Source of the DNA: Gonapodya sp. JEL0774 | Lineage: Eukaryota > Monoblepharomycota > Monoblepharidomycetes > Monoblepharidales > Gonapodyaceae | Length of the DNA stretch: 64,000 nucleotides | Reading direction: 5' to 3' | Assembly: GCA_027604505.1 (NCBI GenBank) | Contig: JADIIX010000036.1 | Location: forward strand, 112,613 to 176,612 | Shown here: positions 10,546 to 20,946 of the stretch, piece after piece | How positions within the stretch are numbered: the stretch's first letter is position 1 | Layout: the number at the start of each line of letters is the position of its first letter | The notes under the pieces: generated by a model | The model's input: the letters and a program-made list of their open reading frames with translations, nothing else | Told to the model about the DNA's origin: nothing | The model's database searches: none | Made by a program: the position numbers and the translations under genes

Positions 10546-11772
10546 ATGTTGCGTATCACTCAAAGCCTCGCCGCCGGCAGCTTCAAATGTTCATTTGGAA
10601 CAGGAATTCTCCCTCGAGGCAGAGGTTGGACGTTCTCTCCTGGATTGTCTTTGAAACTGTCCACAACCACCATTACCCACGACTCGACACCCCATTTCGA
10701 GTCCCATTCCAGAATCGCTCCATCTTCTTCTTCCAACTCCCTTGTCCGAATCGATGTCGATTCCAACTCCGGACTTGCTGTGTTGAACCTCAACAACGGT
10801 CCTGTCAACTCAATGACGCCGGATTTTCTCAATGCAATTGCTGATACCGTACAGCAAGCTGGAGCGGGTTACCCGGACGTTGAAGGCGTGAAGGGATTGG
10901 TTGTCAGAAGTTCTCAGCGTGTCTTTTCAGCCGGACTGAACATTGGAGGAGTTGTTGGTGAGCCTGCAATTTACACTGCTTTACCTGCCTGAGATATTGC
11001 ATTTTGTGATTCAATTATTCAGCAACTATGGTTCCCACCAACCAGACCCGAGTGACGAGTCACTCCGCCAGCTCAGCCTCGCACTACGACGGTTCGTCCT
11101 AACTTTTCTGACCACACCACTGCCAACTGTAGCTGAAGTATCTGGCTCTGCTATCGCCGGTGGTGCTGTGCTCGCGATGATATGTGGGTTGATAACAAAA
11201 AAACAGTTAATCGCAAGTCGATCACCCTCCTCTTCCGACACCTGACACGGCATAGGTGACCAACGAGTGGTACTAGACAACCCGAAACTTGTTATTGGGT
11301 TAAGTGAAACAGCAGTTGGATTGCCGCCACCACGGTTTGTAACCGCCCTTGCCGAGGACATCTTGGGAAAGCGAGTTGCATATCGCCATTTGCTGCTGGG
11401 ATCCTTGGTAAGAAGAAAAGAGAAGCGTTCACTTGCCAATACTGTCTACGGAAGCGTTGCTCATTGAATCTTTGCCTGTCCTGTCAGCTCTCCCCACGCG
11501 ACGCTCTTGAGGCGGGGTACGTGGACGAAGTGGTGTCTGACGCCGCATCGCTCTCCACAGTAGCGCTTGCTCGGCTTGGTGAGCTTGCACGGCTACCTGC
11601 TCACTCTCGGTACTCAGCGAAATTGCAGTTGCGCCGGAACGCAATCTGGGCTCTTGGAGAGGACGAGGAGGCGTTTGTGGCGGAAATGACGGAGCTGGTT
11701 AAGGACCCGAGGTCTCAAGAAGCATTGGGCAAAGTGTGGGGAGAAATGCAAAAGAAGAAGAGTCAGAAGTGA
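10546..11772 (+). CDS. ECI1: Mitochondrial enoyl-CoA delta isomerase (crotonase fold)
   Basis: Converts 3-enoyl-CoA to trans-2-enoyl-CoA so that unsaturated fatty acids can complete beta-oxidation. The start at 10546 gives MLRITQSLAAGSFKCSFG, an Arg/Ser-rich, acid-poor leader fitting mitochondrial import. The crotonase core reads LVRIDVDSNSGLAVLNLNN, PVNSMTP, KGLVVRSSQRVFSAGLNI, then PTVAEVSGSAIAGGAVLAMI with CDQRV completed across the next intron. The last exon starts LSPRDALEAGYVDEVV. Exons: 10546 to about 10956, a second ending 11183, 11256-11407 and 11488-11772. The first intron (about 10957-11030) does not close in phase with an obvious acceptor, so that join is uncertain. Beta-oxidation also fits the acyl-CoA synthetase gene elsewhere in the window. 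Confidence 0.88.
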
Positions 11773-11871
11773 AGCGTCAGAAGTGAAACTCATACAAATT
11801 GTTGTATGCATCTGCTCGATCAACTCTCGGCCCGCAACACTCTTCATCAGTCCCAGTCGTCGTCCGCCACA

Positions 11872-13647
11872 ATGACAACGTTGCCGCATACCCCTTCGCT
11901 CATTGTTTTCCACGGCCCAATCATCCATACACCCGCTCGAGGCTGCCTCGAAATCCTCACTTCCGCGATTCTGTGCTTGGACACAAGTGTATCTGGTCGA
12001 ATCCTTTTCGTGAGACAGCTCGATCCGAGAGAGAGCGCGCGAGAATGTACTAAAAGAGAACTAGAAAAGTTTGGTGTTGGTCCGGATGTTGGATTCGAGT
12101 TTAAACCGTTGAGGAAGGGACAAATGTTGCTGCCAGGACTGATCGACACACATATCCACGCTCCACAAGTGGGTACGAGCGCGCGCCTATTCCTCAGCTT
12201 TTCTTGGACTCACAAAGATGGATCGTGCAGTACCGGTTTGTGGGAGGAGCAACGGACAAACCTCTGATGGAGTGGTGCGTTTCTGTGTGACGGGTCGGAC
12301 GGTGTCTTGCTACATTCATTGTACCATTCCAATTGAGTAGGCTTGGTCATTACACCTTTCCGACAGAAGCAAAACTGAAGGATCTTAGTTTCGCTCAAGA
12401 GGTGTACGGGAAACTTGTCAGACGCCTCCTCAGGTACAGAGTCGTTTGCTCGGTCTCCCAAGCTCTTCGAATGTTTTCGTTTTGAGTTGATTGCTTTTGA
12501 CTCTTAGAAATGGGACTACGGCAGCGTTGTATTTTGCCACAATTGATTTGGAGCCAACAAAGTTGCTCGCAACAATATGCGGAGAATACGGACAAAGAGC
12601 CTGCATTGGCAAGGTTGGTGTGTGATCATACTGCAGTCAACCGTTTTCGCTTCGAATTCAACTCATTGAGAAGTTCAACCGTGGTTGCAGGTCTGTGCTG
12701 ATCAGCACTCACCTTCTTACTACATTGAAACCACAGCCGACTCGCTGTCTTCGACGGAGGCTTTTATTCAATTCGTACACGCGAAATGGCCCAAGGCGTC
12801 GCCTGATGGCCATCCCCTCATATATCCTGTTGTCACTCCACGTTTCACTCCCACTTGCTCACATCATCTCCTCGCCGGACTTGGGCGCCTTGCCACGCAG
12901 TATGACGTCCACGTACAATCACACATCTCAGAGTCTCTAGATCAGATCGCTTTTACTCGGTCATTGTATCCTGAGACCGAGGCACCACATTTCGGCTCGG
13001 ATGCAGCAATTTTTGATTCGCATGGACTGCTCACGAAGAAAAGTGTCTGGGCACACGGTGTGCATCTTACCAAGAGGGACCTTGAGCTTATGGCTGGTAG
13101 AGGCGCGGCAGTTTCGTGCTGTCCGCTCAGCAACGTGTATTTTGCACACGGGAATTTGGACATTAGAAAATGTTGGGACGAAGGCGTGGATGTTGGGCTT
13201 GGCACGGATATCTCTGGGGGTCCCCTGACGACAGTGGTCCAGGCAATGAGGTGGGCAGTTGGGAACTCGAGACAATTGGAAGTTTCGGAAATGCTGGTGA
13301 ACGGCGGGAAGCAGGAGCCGGGAACTAAGGAGTCTCCAGTTATCTCATGGAAGGACGCCTTTTATCTTGCTACACTTGGTGGTGCACAAGCTCTCTCTCT
13401 TGATGATCACATTGGCTCGCTCGAGGCTGGAAAGGAATTTGACGCTTTGCTGGTGGACGTGAAGCCTGAATGGGAGACGAGTTGGGATGTTTTTGAGGAA
13501 GAAATGGTTGATGGACCTCCTACCGTCGAGCAGATTGAGATGTGGGTTGAGAAGTTTATTAACCTGGGCGATGATCGGAATCTGGCAGAAGTTTATGTAA
13601 AGGGAAGGAGGGTAGCTGGATACGGATTGAGAGGGCCAGATTCATAA
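11872..13647 (+). CDS. GDA: Guanine deaminase
   Basis: Hydrolyses guanine to xanthine and ammonia in purine salvage. Five exons, 11872-12168, 12231-12274, 12341-12433, 12508-12613 and 12691-13647, give 498 residues in one frame. Amidohydrolase zinc ligands are visible: LIDTHIHAPQ (residues near 90-100), QSHISES, VWAHGVHLTKRDLELM and the metal-binding Asp in GLGTDISGG. Family-specific stretches include PLMEWLGHYTFPTE, NGTTAALYFATI and the substrate-site region RFTPTCSHHLLAGLG. The start at 11872 lies about 90 codons before the first zinc motif, as expected. Length and motifs match the fungal/animal enzyme closely, so this is a confident call. Confidence 0.95.
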
Positions 13648-13846
13648 TACAGAGGTTCTTTACTTATTCAACAAGGCAGACAAATCAAATATTTATGCAT
13701 TGAATGCCTGAAAGAGTTTTGGCAGGCCATCGACAATTGAATGCCAACTAATTATAAAGCACGCATAACAAGACGCGTACGGCTAACCACCCCTCCGTTC
13801 GCCAGGCTGTCGCTGCAAAATTGTGGCTGCAAAATATTATCGGGCC

Positions 13847-14419
13847 ATGACCAAAAAGCCCAAGCGGTTTGGGGCCGCCATCAAGGTTGGAATCTGCTGT
13901 TCCGTGTCTTCATTCCGCGCTTACATAACCTTCCACTTTTCCACTTTAGCTCCGCCCTGGCACGCTTGCGAAATACCACGAGTATCACAATAAGCCATCA
14001 GAAATTCGATCGGCTGTCTTGCAGAGGCTGTACGAATCAAATATCAGAAACTACGTCATTTATTATACCGTATTGGAAGGGTTGGGCGACGTACTGTTTT
14101 CTAGTCTGGAATGGTTCGGAGAATGGGATGAATTAAAAGGACAAGATGGTTGGAAGGAATCGTTCGCGAAAGGTATGTGCGCCAGATGACAGTTCAGCTT
14201 CTTTGAGCTGATTATGTATTGCATGGACATACAGACATGGCTGCTGTTGCTGCAGACCCAAAGACCCGAGAATGGTGGGCGATAATGGAAGAATTTCAGG
14301 TGCCTTTTGCATGGACGGGTCCACCTCCGTCCCAAGGGGGGGTTGGAGACTGGTGGCAGCCCATGACGGAAGTCTTCCACAGCGGCAGTGAACCGAAAAG
14401 TTACGACTCTGGACAGTAA
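13847..14419 (+). CDS. L-rhamnose mutarotase-like protein (dimeric alpha-beta barrel)
   Basis: Exons 13847-13885, 13950-14172 and 14235-14419 give 148 residues. The start MTKKPKRFGAAIK runs into LRPGTLAKYHEYHNKPSEI, NIRNYVIYYTVLEG, LFSSLEWFGEWDEL, DMAAVAADPKTREWWAIM and WWQPMTEVFHSG. This order (KRFG, EYH, NIRNY, ADP-T-WW, EVFH) is the RhaM/YiiL signature. In bacteria the enzyme interconverts L-rhamnose anomers. The usual bacterial HxxVWPEV stretch is here HNKPSEIRSAVL, so the active-site region is altered and the substrate may differ. The gene sits just downstream of guanine deaminase, with no other sugar genes nearby. Confidence 0.85.
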
Positions 14420-14506
14420 ACAATCAGAAATATTAAAATACACCATAGTCATAAGCATAAGTGACTCCCTGTACGATCCTGCGCACAATCAAATTGCCTA
14501 TCTCCA

Positions 14507-16533
14507 TTATTTCCGCCTAGATGATCGTGGATCACCGTTATCGGAACCCAAGTACTCGCTGTCATACGCGTCGAAAGGATCGTGCTACGAAAGAATGCGG
14601 ACAAACATAGAATGAGCAAAGCGCGGGTATTGTTTACAGAACAGGGGAGGAAGGTCACATCGCACCCACCTCTGGTATTGCGTAACCATCACGATCCGCC
14701 TCATTCGGGTCGTTGTATCCAACCGTGTACGTGGAAATCGTATCCTGCTTCTTCTTCCGATCTTTTTTGCTCCCTTTACGCTGCGCGCCTTCCTCAACTC
14801 CAGACTCTTCTGCGGTATATCCAGAGGATTCCCCAGTCCCAACTTGACTTTTCCGCTTCGACTTTTTCGATTTGGTTTGTTTCGGCCTGGTACCATTCAC
14901 AGCCCCAGATTTTCCATTGGCACCAGCGATGGAGTCCTGTCCCCATTCTAATTCCATATCACTCTCCTCCATCATTGGCGTAAACTGCGGCATGGAGAGT
15001 CCTGGGCCCCCCGGTGTCCAATTGGCAAGTCCGGGACGGGCCGGTGACTCAGGCGGCGTTGGAATGACGTTAAAAAGGGACGGAGCGCGAGAATCACCTT
15101 TGCTCAGCCAGGGTGGTGCAGCACCGCCATCTGTGAGATTGCGATCCTTGGGTTTAAACCCATTCGCCGATTCTATGTCCCTTAAAGCAGCGTCCCGACC
15201 CGCGAAAGATTCACCAAATACAGCCATCGGCTTGCCGGACCTGGACAAACTTCCATTTGGATCTGAGCCCCCTTGCTTGCTGAAGGTCATCGTGAAAAAC
15301 CGCTTTCGCATCCGCACGATAACCGACGGATGTTTGCGAGAGATGTAGAAATAGGCAGCGACACTACCCAGAACCACCAAAAGGACTGCAAAGATTCCCC
15401 CAACAATTCCACCAACATTAGAACCTGACCCTGAGCTCACAGATGAGAGGAACAGTGGCGAGGAAGATCCCGCGGCGAACGAAGGACCGTATTCAGTACC
15501 CACAGCTGAAAGCGAATCACAGCATGTAGGGCGTGGTGACACGGAATTGCAATAGGTAGAAGCGACATAGTTGCTAACGAAGCCTTTAGCAAGAAAGAAC
15601 GAACGACCTGAGGGTTAAACTTCCATCGGGCAAAAACTACACTTCAAATCTCCCACTGACCACATCTTCCAGCCTCTGCAGCTACCGCTGAAATACAACT
15701 AGGATTTGTGGCACTAGCCGTCCCAGAAGCGCACACCTTAGTCAAATTCGCCAAGATTCCCACACGAAAGGCTTGGATAGAATCGCTCGCCGGCGGACAG
15801 ATGCTACCCGAGTTCAGAATGGCTGACAGAGAATCGATGTACGATTGGCAGGTGGTCCGGCACATTGGCTACAATAAAAACAGAGTTGAGACGTGGTGTT
15901 AATTCATTCCCCGAAAGATAGTTTCAAATCGGCTCCATGCTCACTGGAGTACCAGCCGACTGGCATTCCCGGTGCTGCACGATACTGACGGCGCAGCCAT
16001 ATGTTAGCTGATATCGCAGCCCTGCTCCATCCCACCTGTCCGACCATAAATAGGAATCATGGAATCAGAATCTTGACGGACTCTAAGTGCAAGTGCTCTG
16101 ATAGCAGCTAAATCTCACTTGCAACCAAATTTGGCGTTGAAATCACCAATCGCAGCGTTACCAACTGCCCAGGATACGAGAGTGGAGCTATATTGTCGAT
16201 CACATAGTGGAGAAAAGACGTTCAAAGAATCACAACGAAGAAGAGCAGCTCAGCACTATCGGAAACTTACTCGAAATCCTGGAAAGTTGGTACAGCCGTT
16301 CCGTTCTTTGTCACTGGCAAAGACATCCCGTTCCAGACGTTACATATCGCAGCACTGGCGTTCGCTGGAACACACGAATACGAGGCAGCACTCGGAAAAT
16401 TGGGTACAGGATCGATTGCAATGGTTGCCCCTCTAACGCAGCATGCGGTGGTCAAGAACGCAAGAACAGTTGCCCGAAGTAGGAAACAGTAACCGGGAGG
16501 GGCGTCGAATACGGCACTCTGGGCTCCTGACAT
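14507..16533 (-). CDS. Cys-rich single-pass surface glycoprotein with cytoplasmic tail
   Basis: Six exons, 16533-16271, 16187-16119, 15984-15945 (40 nt), 15868-15661, 15607-14670 and 14584-14507, give 531 residues with all phases matching. A signal sequence is visible near residues 18-36 (LLRATVLAFLTTACCVRG). The roughly 180-residue ectodomain has scattered Cys, with small motifs such as PMCRTTCQSY, GSICPPASDS, CGRSFF and PTCCDSLS, plus Asn-X-Ser/Thr sites. One membrane helix follows (GGIVGGIFAVLLVVLGSVAAYF) and then a basic, Ser/Pro-rich tail ending DPRSSRRK. The layout resembles fungal wall-associated or sensor proteins. I know no specific family and make no functional claim beyond cell-surface location. 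Confidence 0.75.
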
Positions 16534-16750
16534 GGTCTCGTCTAGGTTAGCTAGCGGTCTGAGAGATGCGTCCTTTGCTGAAGTGAAAATGGTCGTCGAT
16601 TATGTGCCGTTTGCCCTTTTGTCCGAAGTCGTTTGTGGGGAGGTCGGTCAGTCAGGGACGAAGGTCAAAATCACACATGAATCGGAAGAAAGATTTCATA
16701 ATTTGTGACGAAATGCCTGTAAATATATGTTACATCATTATTGTTATCAT

Positions 16751-18626
16751 TTAAGCCTTTGATTTCGTCTTGTTCGTCTGTCTTAAGCGGTTGTTCGAAG
16801 TTCGTGGGCGAGTTCCTCCCCTTGGTCCGATAAGATACTGGTCTGTCGGAAAAGTAAAGAAAGCAGATTTGAGAATGAGAAGGAGCGCGGAAAGCCACTG
16901 AGCATGCAACTCACCACCAATTTGCTCTGATGCAACCTCTGCTGCTCTCCTCCGCTCTCTTCGAACAGAGAACTCTTGCCCATCGCGATCCAATTCGATC
17001 TTTAGAGCCTGAGACTCGTCGTTCTCCTTTTCCTCATCCAGTCCGTTGAGCTTGGAGACTTCCCCAGCAAGAGACTCCACGATTGTTGTGCACTCTTGAT
17101 CAGTATGCGAAGACTTCGACCCTGCTGATTGTAAGACAAGCAGTGAAGGTCTGGAGGGGCGGCTACCACCGTGAGGACCGTAAGCGTATTGGTCTGCGTC
17201 ATTTAGAGTGCAATGTGAGGAGCGACCCAAACACTCAATGCCACAGGTCATCAACCCATAAGCTTACCAGTGATCTGTTCCCCCGCTACTTGCGCCGCCC
17301 TTCTCGTCGGTCTGGCGACCCTGTATAGGCTTCTGTGAGATCCGCTCCCGGTATCCGTCTCCTCCGTCGCAGCGACAGACTGGTCATCGTCAACTGTGTC
17401 ATCATCGTAGCCAGATTGTTCTCGATGATCAGAAAATTTTGATTTATGGATGTTGTTTGCAGCTGGATCCGCAATTCTGACATGGATGGAATCCGCCCGG
17501 GTACGCTCTGCTTTCTCTCGATCCCGCTGAGGCATTTCGTTTGTCAAGTCGATTGCAGTCCGATCTCCGTGAAATGATGATGGAAGTGGAAGAGTGCAGA
17601 TATCCGTTTCCCCGTTCTCATGTTCTTCTGTGTGACCGCTCATGCGTCCTTGCTCATTGGGTAGGTCGATCGCGAGGACTGGGATATATTTCAACTGGAA
17701 ATCCTTCTCGCGCCGGAAGAGAAAAATGTGAGGTTCGGGTCCGTGAAGCAGATAGTGCTGCCAGCCTGGCGATCTGTATCAAGAGGGTTTAGAGTTGAAT
17801 CAGGCAGTTGGGACTCGAAACCCACTGTTGAATACCTATAAGCAACAAGAACAAGGTAAGTGCCCAGAAGTTAGGGTGTAGAATTAAACTGACGAACCAA
17901 TTGCGCGCCATTCAGCTTCATTTAGAAGACGATTACGAAGACGGTCGGGTATGTATTGGAAAAGACGTTTTGGGAGGATCACGTGCCTGTGAGAAATGCA
18001 AGTGCACGAGGATGCACCGCAATTGAAATAAGCATTTGTTATCCAGTATATAGAGTTGATTACGCCTTATGGCGCAGCATTTGAGGGAATCCATCCCGTG
18101 TGGTAGGCAAACAGAAGGTCACTCACCGGAACTCGTGTACATCGTCGTTATACTTGTCCGCATAGAAAATGGCCTCCTTCAGCTTTCTGACCGTCTTTTG
18201 AGTGGCAGCATCACAAGATTCATATGGGTCGGGAAGCTCGATCGGCGGCTCGTACAGAAATTCGATGGGTTGAGCGGGGATGCTCTGCTTGAGGTGCCGG
18301 ACCTTAGGCTTTGCCGCCAGTAACTGCGTGCAAGCCTTATCAGAATCGGGATGCGACACGGAGAGTATTTTCGCAGAGTCTCTTTTGTTTTGGGGGGGAA
18401 AGTCGAATGTGGTCGTCATCCGCGCCGTTTTTCGCTTCTTCTCCTTGGAGGATCCCAGCAACCCATAGTCACTCGTTTCCATATCAGATCCGGCCGAATC
18501 AAAAAGCGAATCCATAAAACAGCGACGTCTTTTGTGTTCGCCATCACGCTGAAGGATGTCCACCTCTGGTTCGGACCCTGCAGGTAAAGTGGGTCGAGAA
18601 TCACTAGATGATGATATTTGAGGCAT
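16751..18626 (-). CDS. CKS1: Cks1-type CDK regulatory subunit with long N- and C-terminal extensions
   Basis: Six exons, 18626-18127, 17986-17898, 17835-17826 (10 nt), 17773-17268, 17193-16915 and 16842-16751, give 491 residues. The Cks fold spans residues about 150-225: [47 protein letters not shown] and [17 protein letters not shown]. It includes the PEPH hinge used in strand exchange and phosphate binding. Cks proteins dock on Cdk1 and read phosphorylated substrates. Typical members have 75-150 residues, so the N-terminal 150 and C-terminal 265 residues are unusual. The tail carries two copies of a module reading RAAxVAxEQIxDQYxxGPxGGxRP, each interrupted by an intron at the same phase-1 position. 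Confidence 0.88.
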
Positions 18627-18691
18627 TTTTATGGATATCGTGGTGTTTTGATCGAGAATCAAAGACGGATTGCGAGTTTGGTGTTATATTA

Positions 18692-18710
18692 TGAAATCAC
18701 CGTGATTTCA
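18692..18710. promoter_or_regulatory. 19-nt perfect palindrome upstream of the Cks1 gene
   Basis: TGAAATCACCGTGATTTCA reads the same on both strands around a single central base. It lies 66-84 nt upstream of the Cks1 ATG and about 220 nt upstream of the divergent R3H gene. A dimeric transcription-factor site is possible; no factor is implied. Confidence 0.35.
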
Positions 18711-18931
18711 ATCGATTGGTAGGAGGTGATGCCTTTCGTAACGGGAAGGAGCAAGCTTGCACTAGTTGCAGTCCGAAACTGGGATTCTGAATGGTGTGCC
18801 TCGGTTTTGCGGAATGAATCAATTGGTATTTGAATCTTATCAGACAGTCCCAGCCTGTCAACCTTACTCTATTTAGTTGCACAGCACAGGCCTCACTCGC
18901 CACTCCCACAAACGACTCAACACTGCACATC

Positions 18932-20593
18932 ATGCAAAATCCGAAATTGTCGCGAGATATCTGGGCATCACATGTCTTGCCACTGCTACCCCTCGAAACA
19001 GTCGTGATGATGCGGCAAGCGTCCAGGTGGTTTCAGCAAACATCGTCACGTGAAGTAATCTCTCGGACATTATCCCGTCGTTGGCTTCAAAGATCTGATG
19101 TCGTTGATGAGGAGGACCGGAGCAAACTGGCGATTTGGCGTTTAGGGATAAGAGATATCACCACCGCCAGTCAGATTCAAATTGCGTACGATCGGCTCGT
19201 ACGGGAAGCATCAGAGATGGCAAAGAAGATTGAGAGTAAGCAAAGGCAAGGAAAGCAAGGATTGGAACGGGAAGAAAGAGCGCAAACGGTGACTGAGGAG
19301 AAGAAAACATCCGCTTTTCGAAGACATCGGGATGGGAGCGGACGACCATCTTCTCCACCGAGCGCGGATAAAGAATCAACTCCTTTCCGAAGGGAAGACA
19401 AGAGAAGTCGCAAGAAGAAGGCACGTGAGCAGAGTGACGAAGAAACTTCATTCCAACAGCCGATCAAGAACTCTCGGACGCTCATATCGCCGGAAACCAC
19501 AATGGACCCATCGGAGCTCTTGATCACCTCAAAACTTCATCATTTCATCTCAGATGCGGTTTATGAGGAAGTTGGCGATGCGCCTCCCAAGCTCACCGCT
19601 GAATGTGAGTATTCTTAACGGTATAACTCTCAGGCTTCAACGTAACGGACACTTGACTCCAATTTCTTCGCTTAAGTTCACGAATGGGTACACTTCACGC
19701 CAGCGAGTGATAACCTGGACCTGATGGATGATTTCCGTCGGGAGATGTTGCACAATCGGGATCGAGGAGTTTTGTCACGCAAGCACGCGGAATGGGAGCG
19801 ACGCACGGAGTGTATAGTGTCAGAGCTTAGGAGGATCGTTTCAGTGTGCTGGGCAGTGGGAGCGAGGAAGTGAGTCATTCAGAATGCACTGATCATCCGC
19901 AAAGTTGTGAACGTACCGTTGGTCTTCGTGGAGCACAGACTCTTTCCGTTCACACCTCGAGAGAACAAAGAGTGGAAACATCGAAAGCAAGCTCGCCTTG
20001 CTGCGCAACTGATGGCCGCGAATGGGGACGGTGCAAAACTGCGATTGAACGCAGAGGAACTTTTCCTTAGGGCAATTCACACAACCGCGATCGTCACTGC
20101 GGCAACATACGGTTTTGATGACCTTTCTCCAATATCATCAGCGGATAGTGTGGCGCATGTCATGGATATAAGTTCCTCAGAAACGCCATCAGATATTCCC
20201 TTTGACATTCCTGACGAGGAGTTTTCAAGTGAGGGTGAAGACCCCACTCCAACACCTCCACCTTCGGTATCACACCTGCAATCTTCGGTATCATCACCCA
20301 CCGTGGACACTTCCAGGATACGAAACCGTCCAGTTACTACGAATTCATATCGCACTGATTACGTGCTTCTGCTGTTCCGTTTCATGCGCGATTTATCTCC
20401 GGAAGCGCGTGTTCTTCGCTTTCCACCTGGTTTGAGCAATCGAGATCGCAAGCGAATTCACCAATGGACTCGACGTCTATCGACAAGGTCTGCAAGTGGA
20501 TGGGGAAAGGGCTCAAAGAGCTACAGCTTCGGGGAAGGTGCTGAGAGATTCGTCGCGGTGGTCAAAGACGGAGTGGAAGTGACGAACATATGA
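18932..20593 (+). CDS. F-box-like and R3H-domain protein
   Basis: The start at 18932 gives MQNPKLSRDIWASHVLPLLP, and the next residues (LETVVMMRQASRWFQQT) resemble a weak F-box. Exon 1 ends 19604; exon 2 starts 19677 (HEWVHFTPASDNLDLMDDF). Around 19820-19880 an in-frame TGA must be removed by a short intron with acceptor near 19880, most likely with a donor GTGTCA near 19817; this join is uncertain. The C-terminus holds an R3H domain, VLRFPPGLSNRDRKRIHQWT, with the RxxxH motif, followed by SGWGKGSKSYSF. R3H domains bind single-stranded nucleic acid. The middle is rich in Lys/Glu and then Ser/Pro. A nucleic-acid-binding role is likely; an SCF adaptor role is speculative. Confidence 0.7.
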
Positions 20594-20946
20594 GCCACCG
20601 CTCACCAATTAGCCAATTAAACCAATTAAACAATTAACTTTATCGAATGTTTCGAGGGTAGTTAACGAATTTTATTTGCCACCCGCCGTCACGACACCTA
20701 CTCTGGTTTTGCAGACGTCAATGTTGGCAGATCGGGGACCAAGTGCAAATTGTGACTCTCCGCCAAGAAGCCTCTCTGTGTGTGGTGGGCTGCGGCTGCC
20801 AACCAAGCGCCAACTTCAATTCCCATACATATATTGATAGTTTCAAGGTAAGCTGATTGATGGCGCGCGATTCCCCAATCTACTTCACAGATGGAACAAT
20901 TGAACGCCACCGATTAGAGAAACCTGGTTCGACCTAGATTTTCAGA
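20594..20946. other. Intergenic gap
   Basis: This AT-rich stretch follows the R3H gene and begins with repeated CCAATTA-like words near 20608-20640. It presumably holds the 3' end of the R3H gene and the promoter of bestrophin copy D. No coding or RNA gene was seen. Confidence 0.5.

Noticed and set aside
14872-15348. 158-codon plus-strand open frame opposite the Cys-rich surface protein
   Set aside because: It is antisense to a well-supported exon with conserved splice phases and shows no family features of its own.
19907-20593. Independent gene starting MNVPLVFVEHRLFPF
   Set aside because: It continues the same reading frame as the upstream exons after one short intron, so it is treated as the C-terminal part of the R3H protein.
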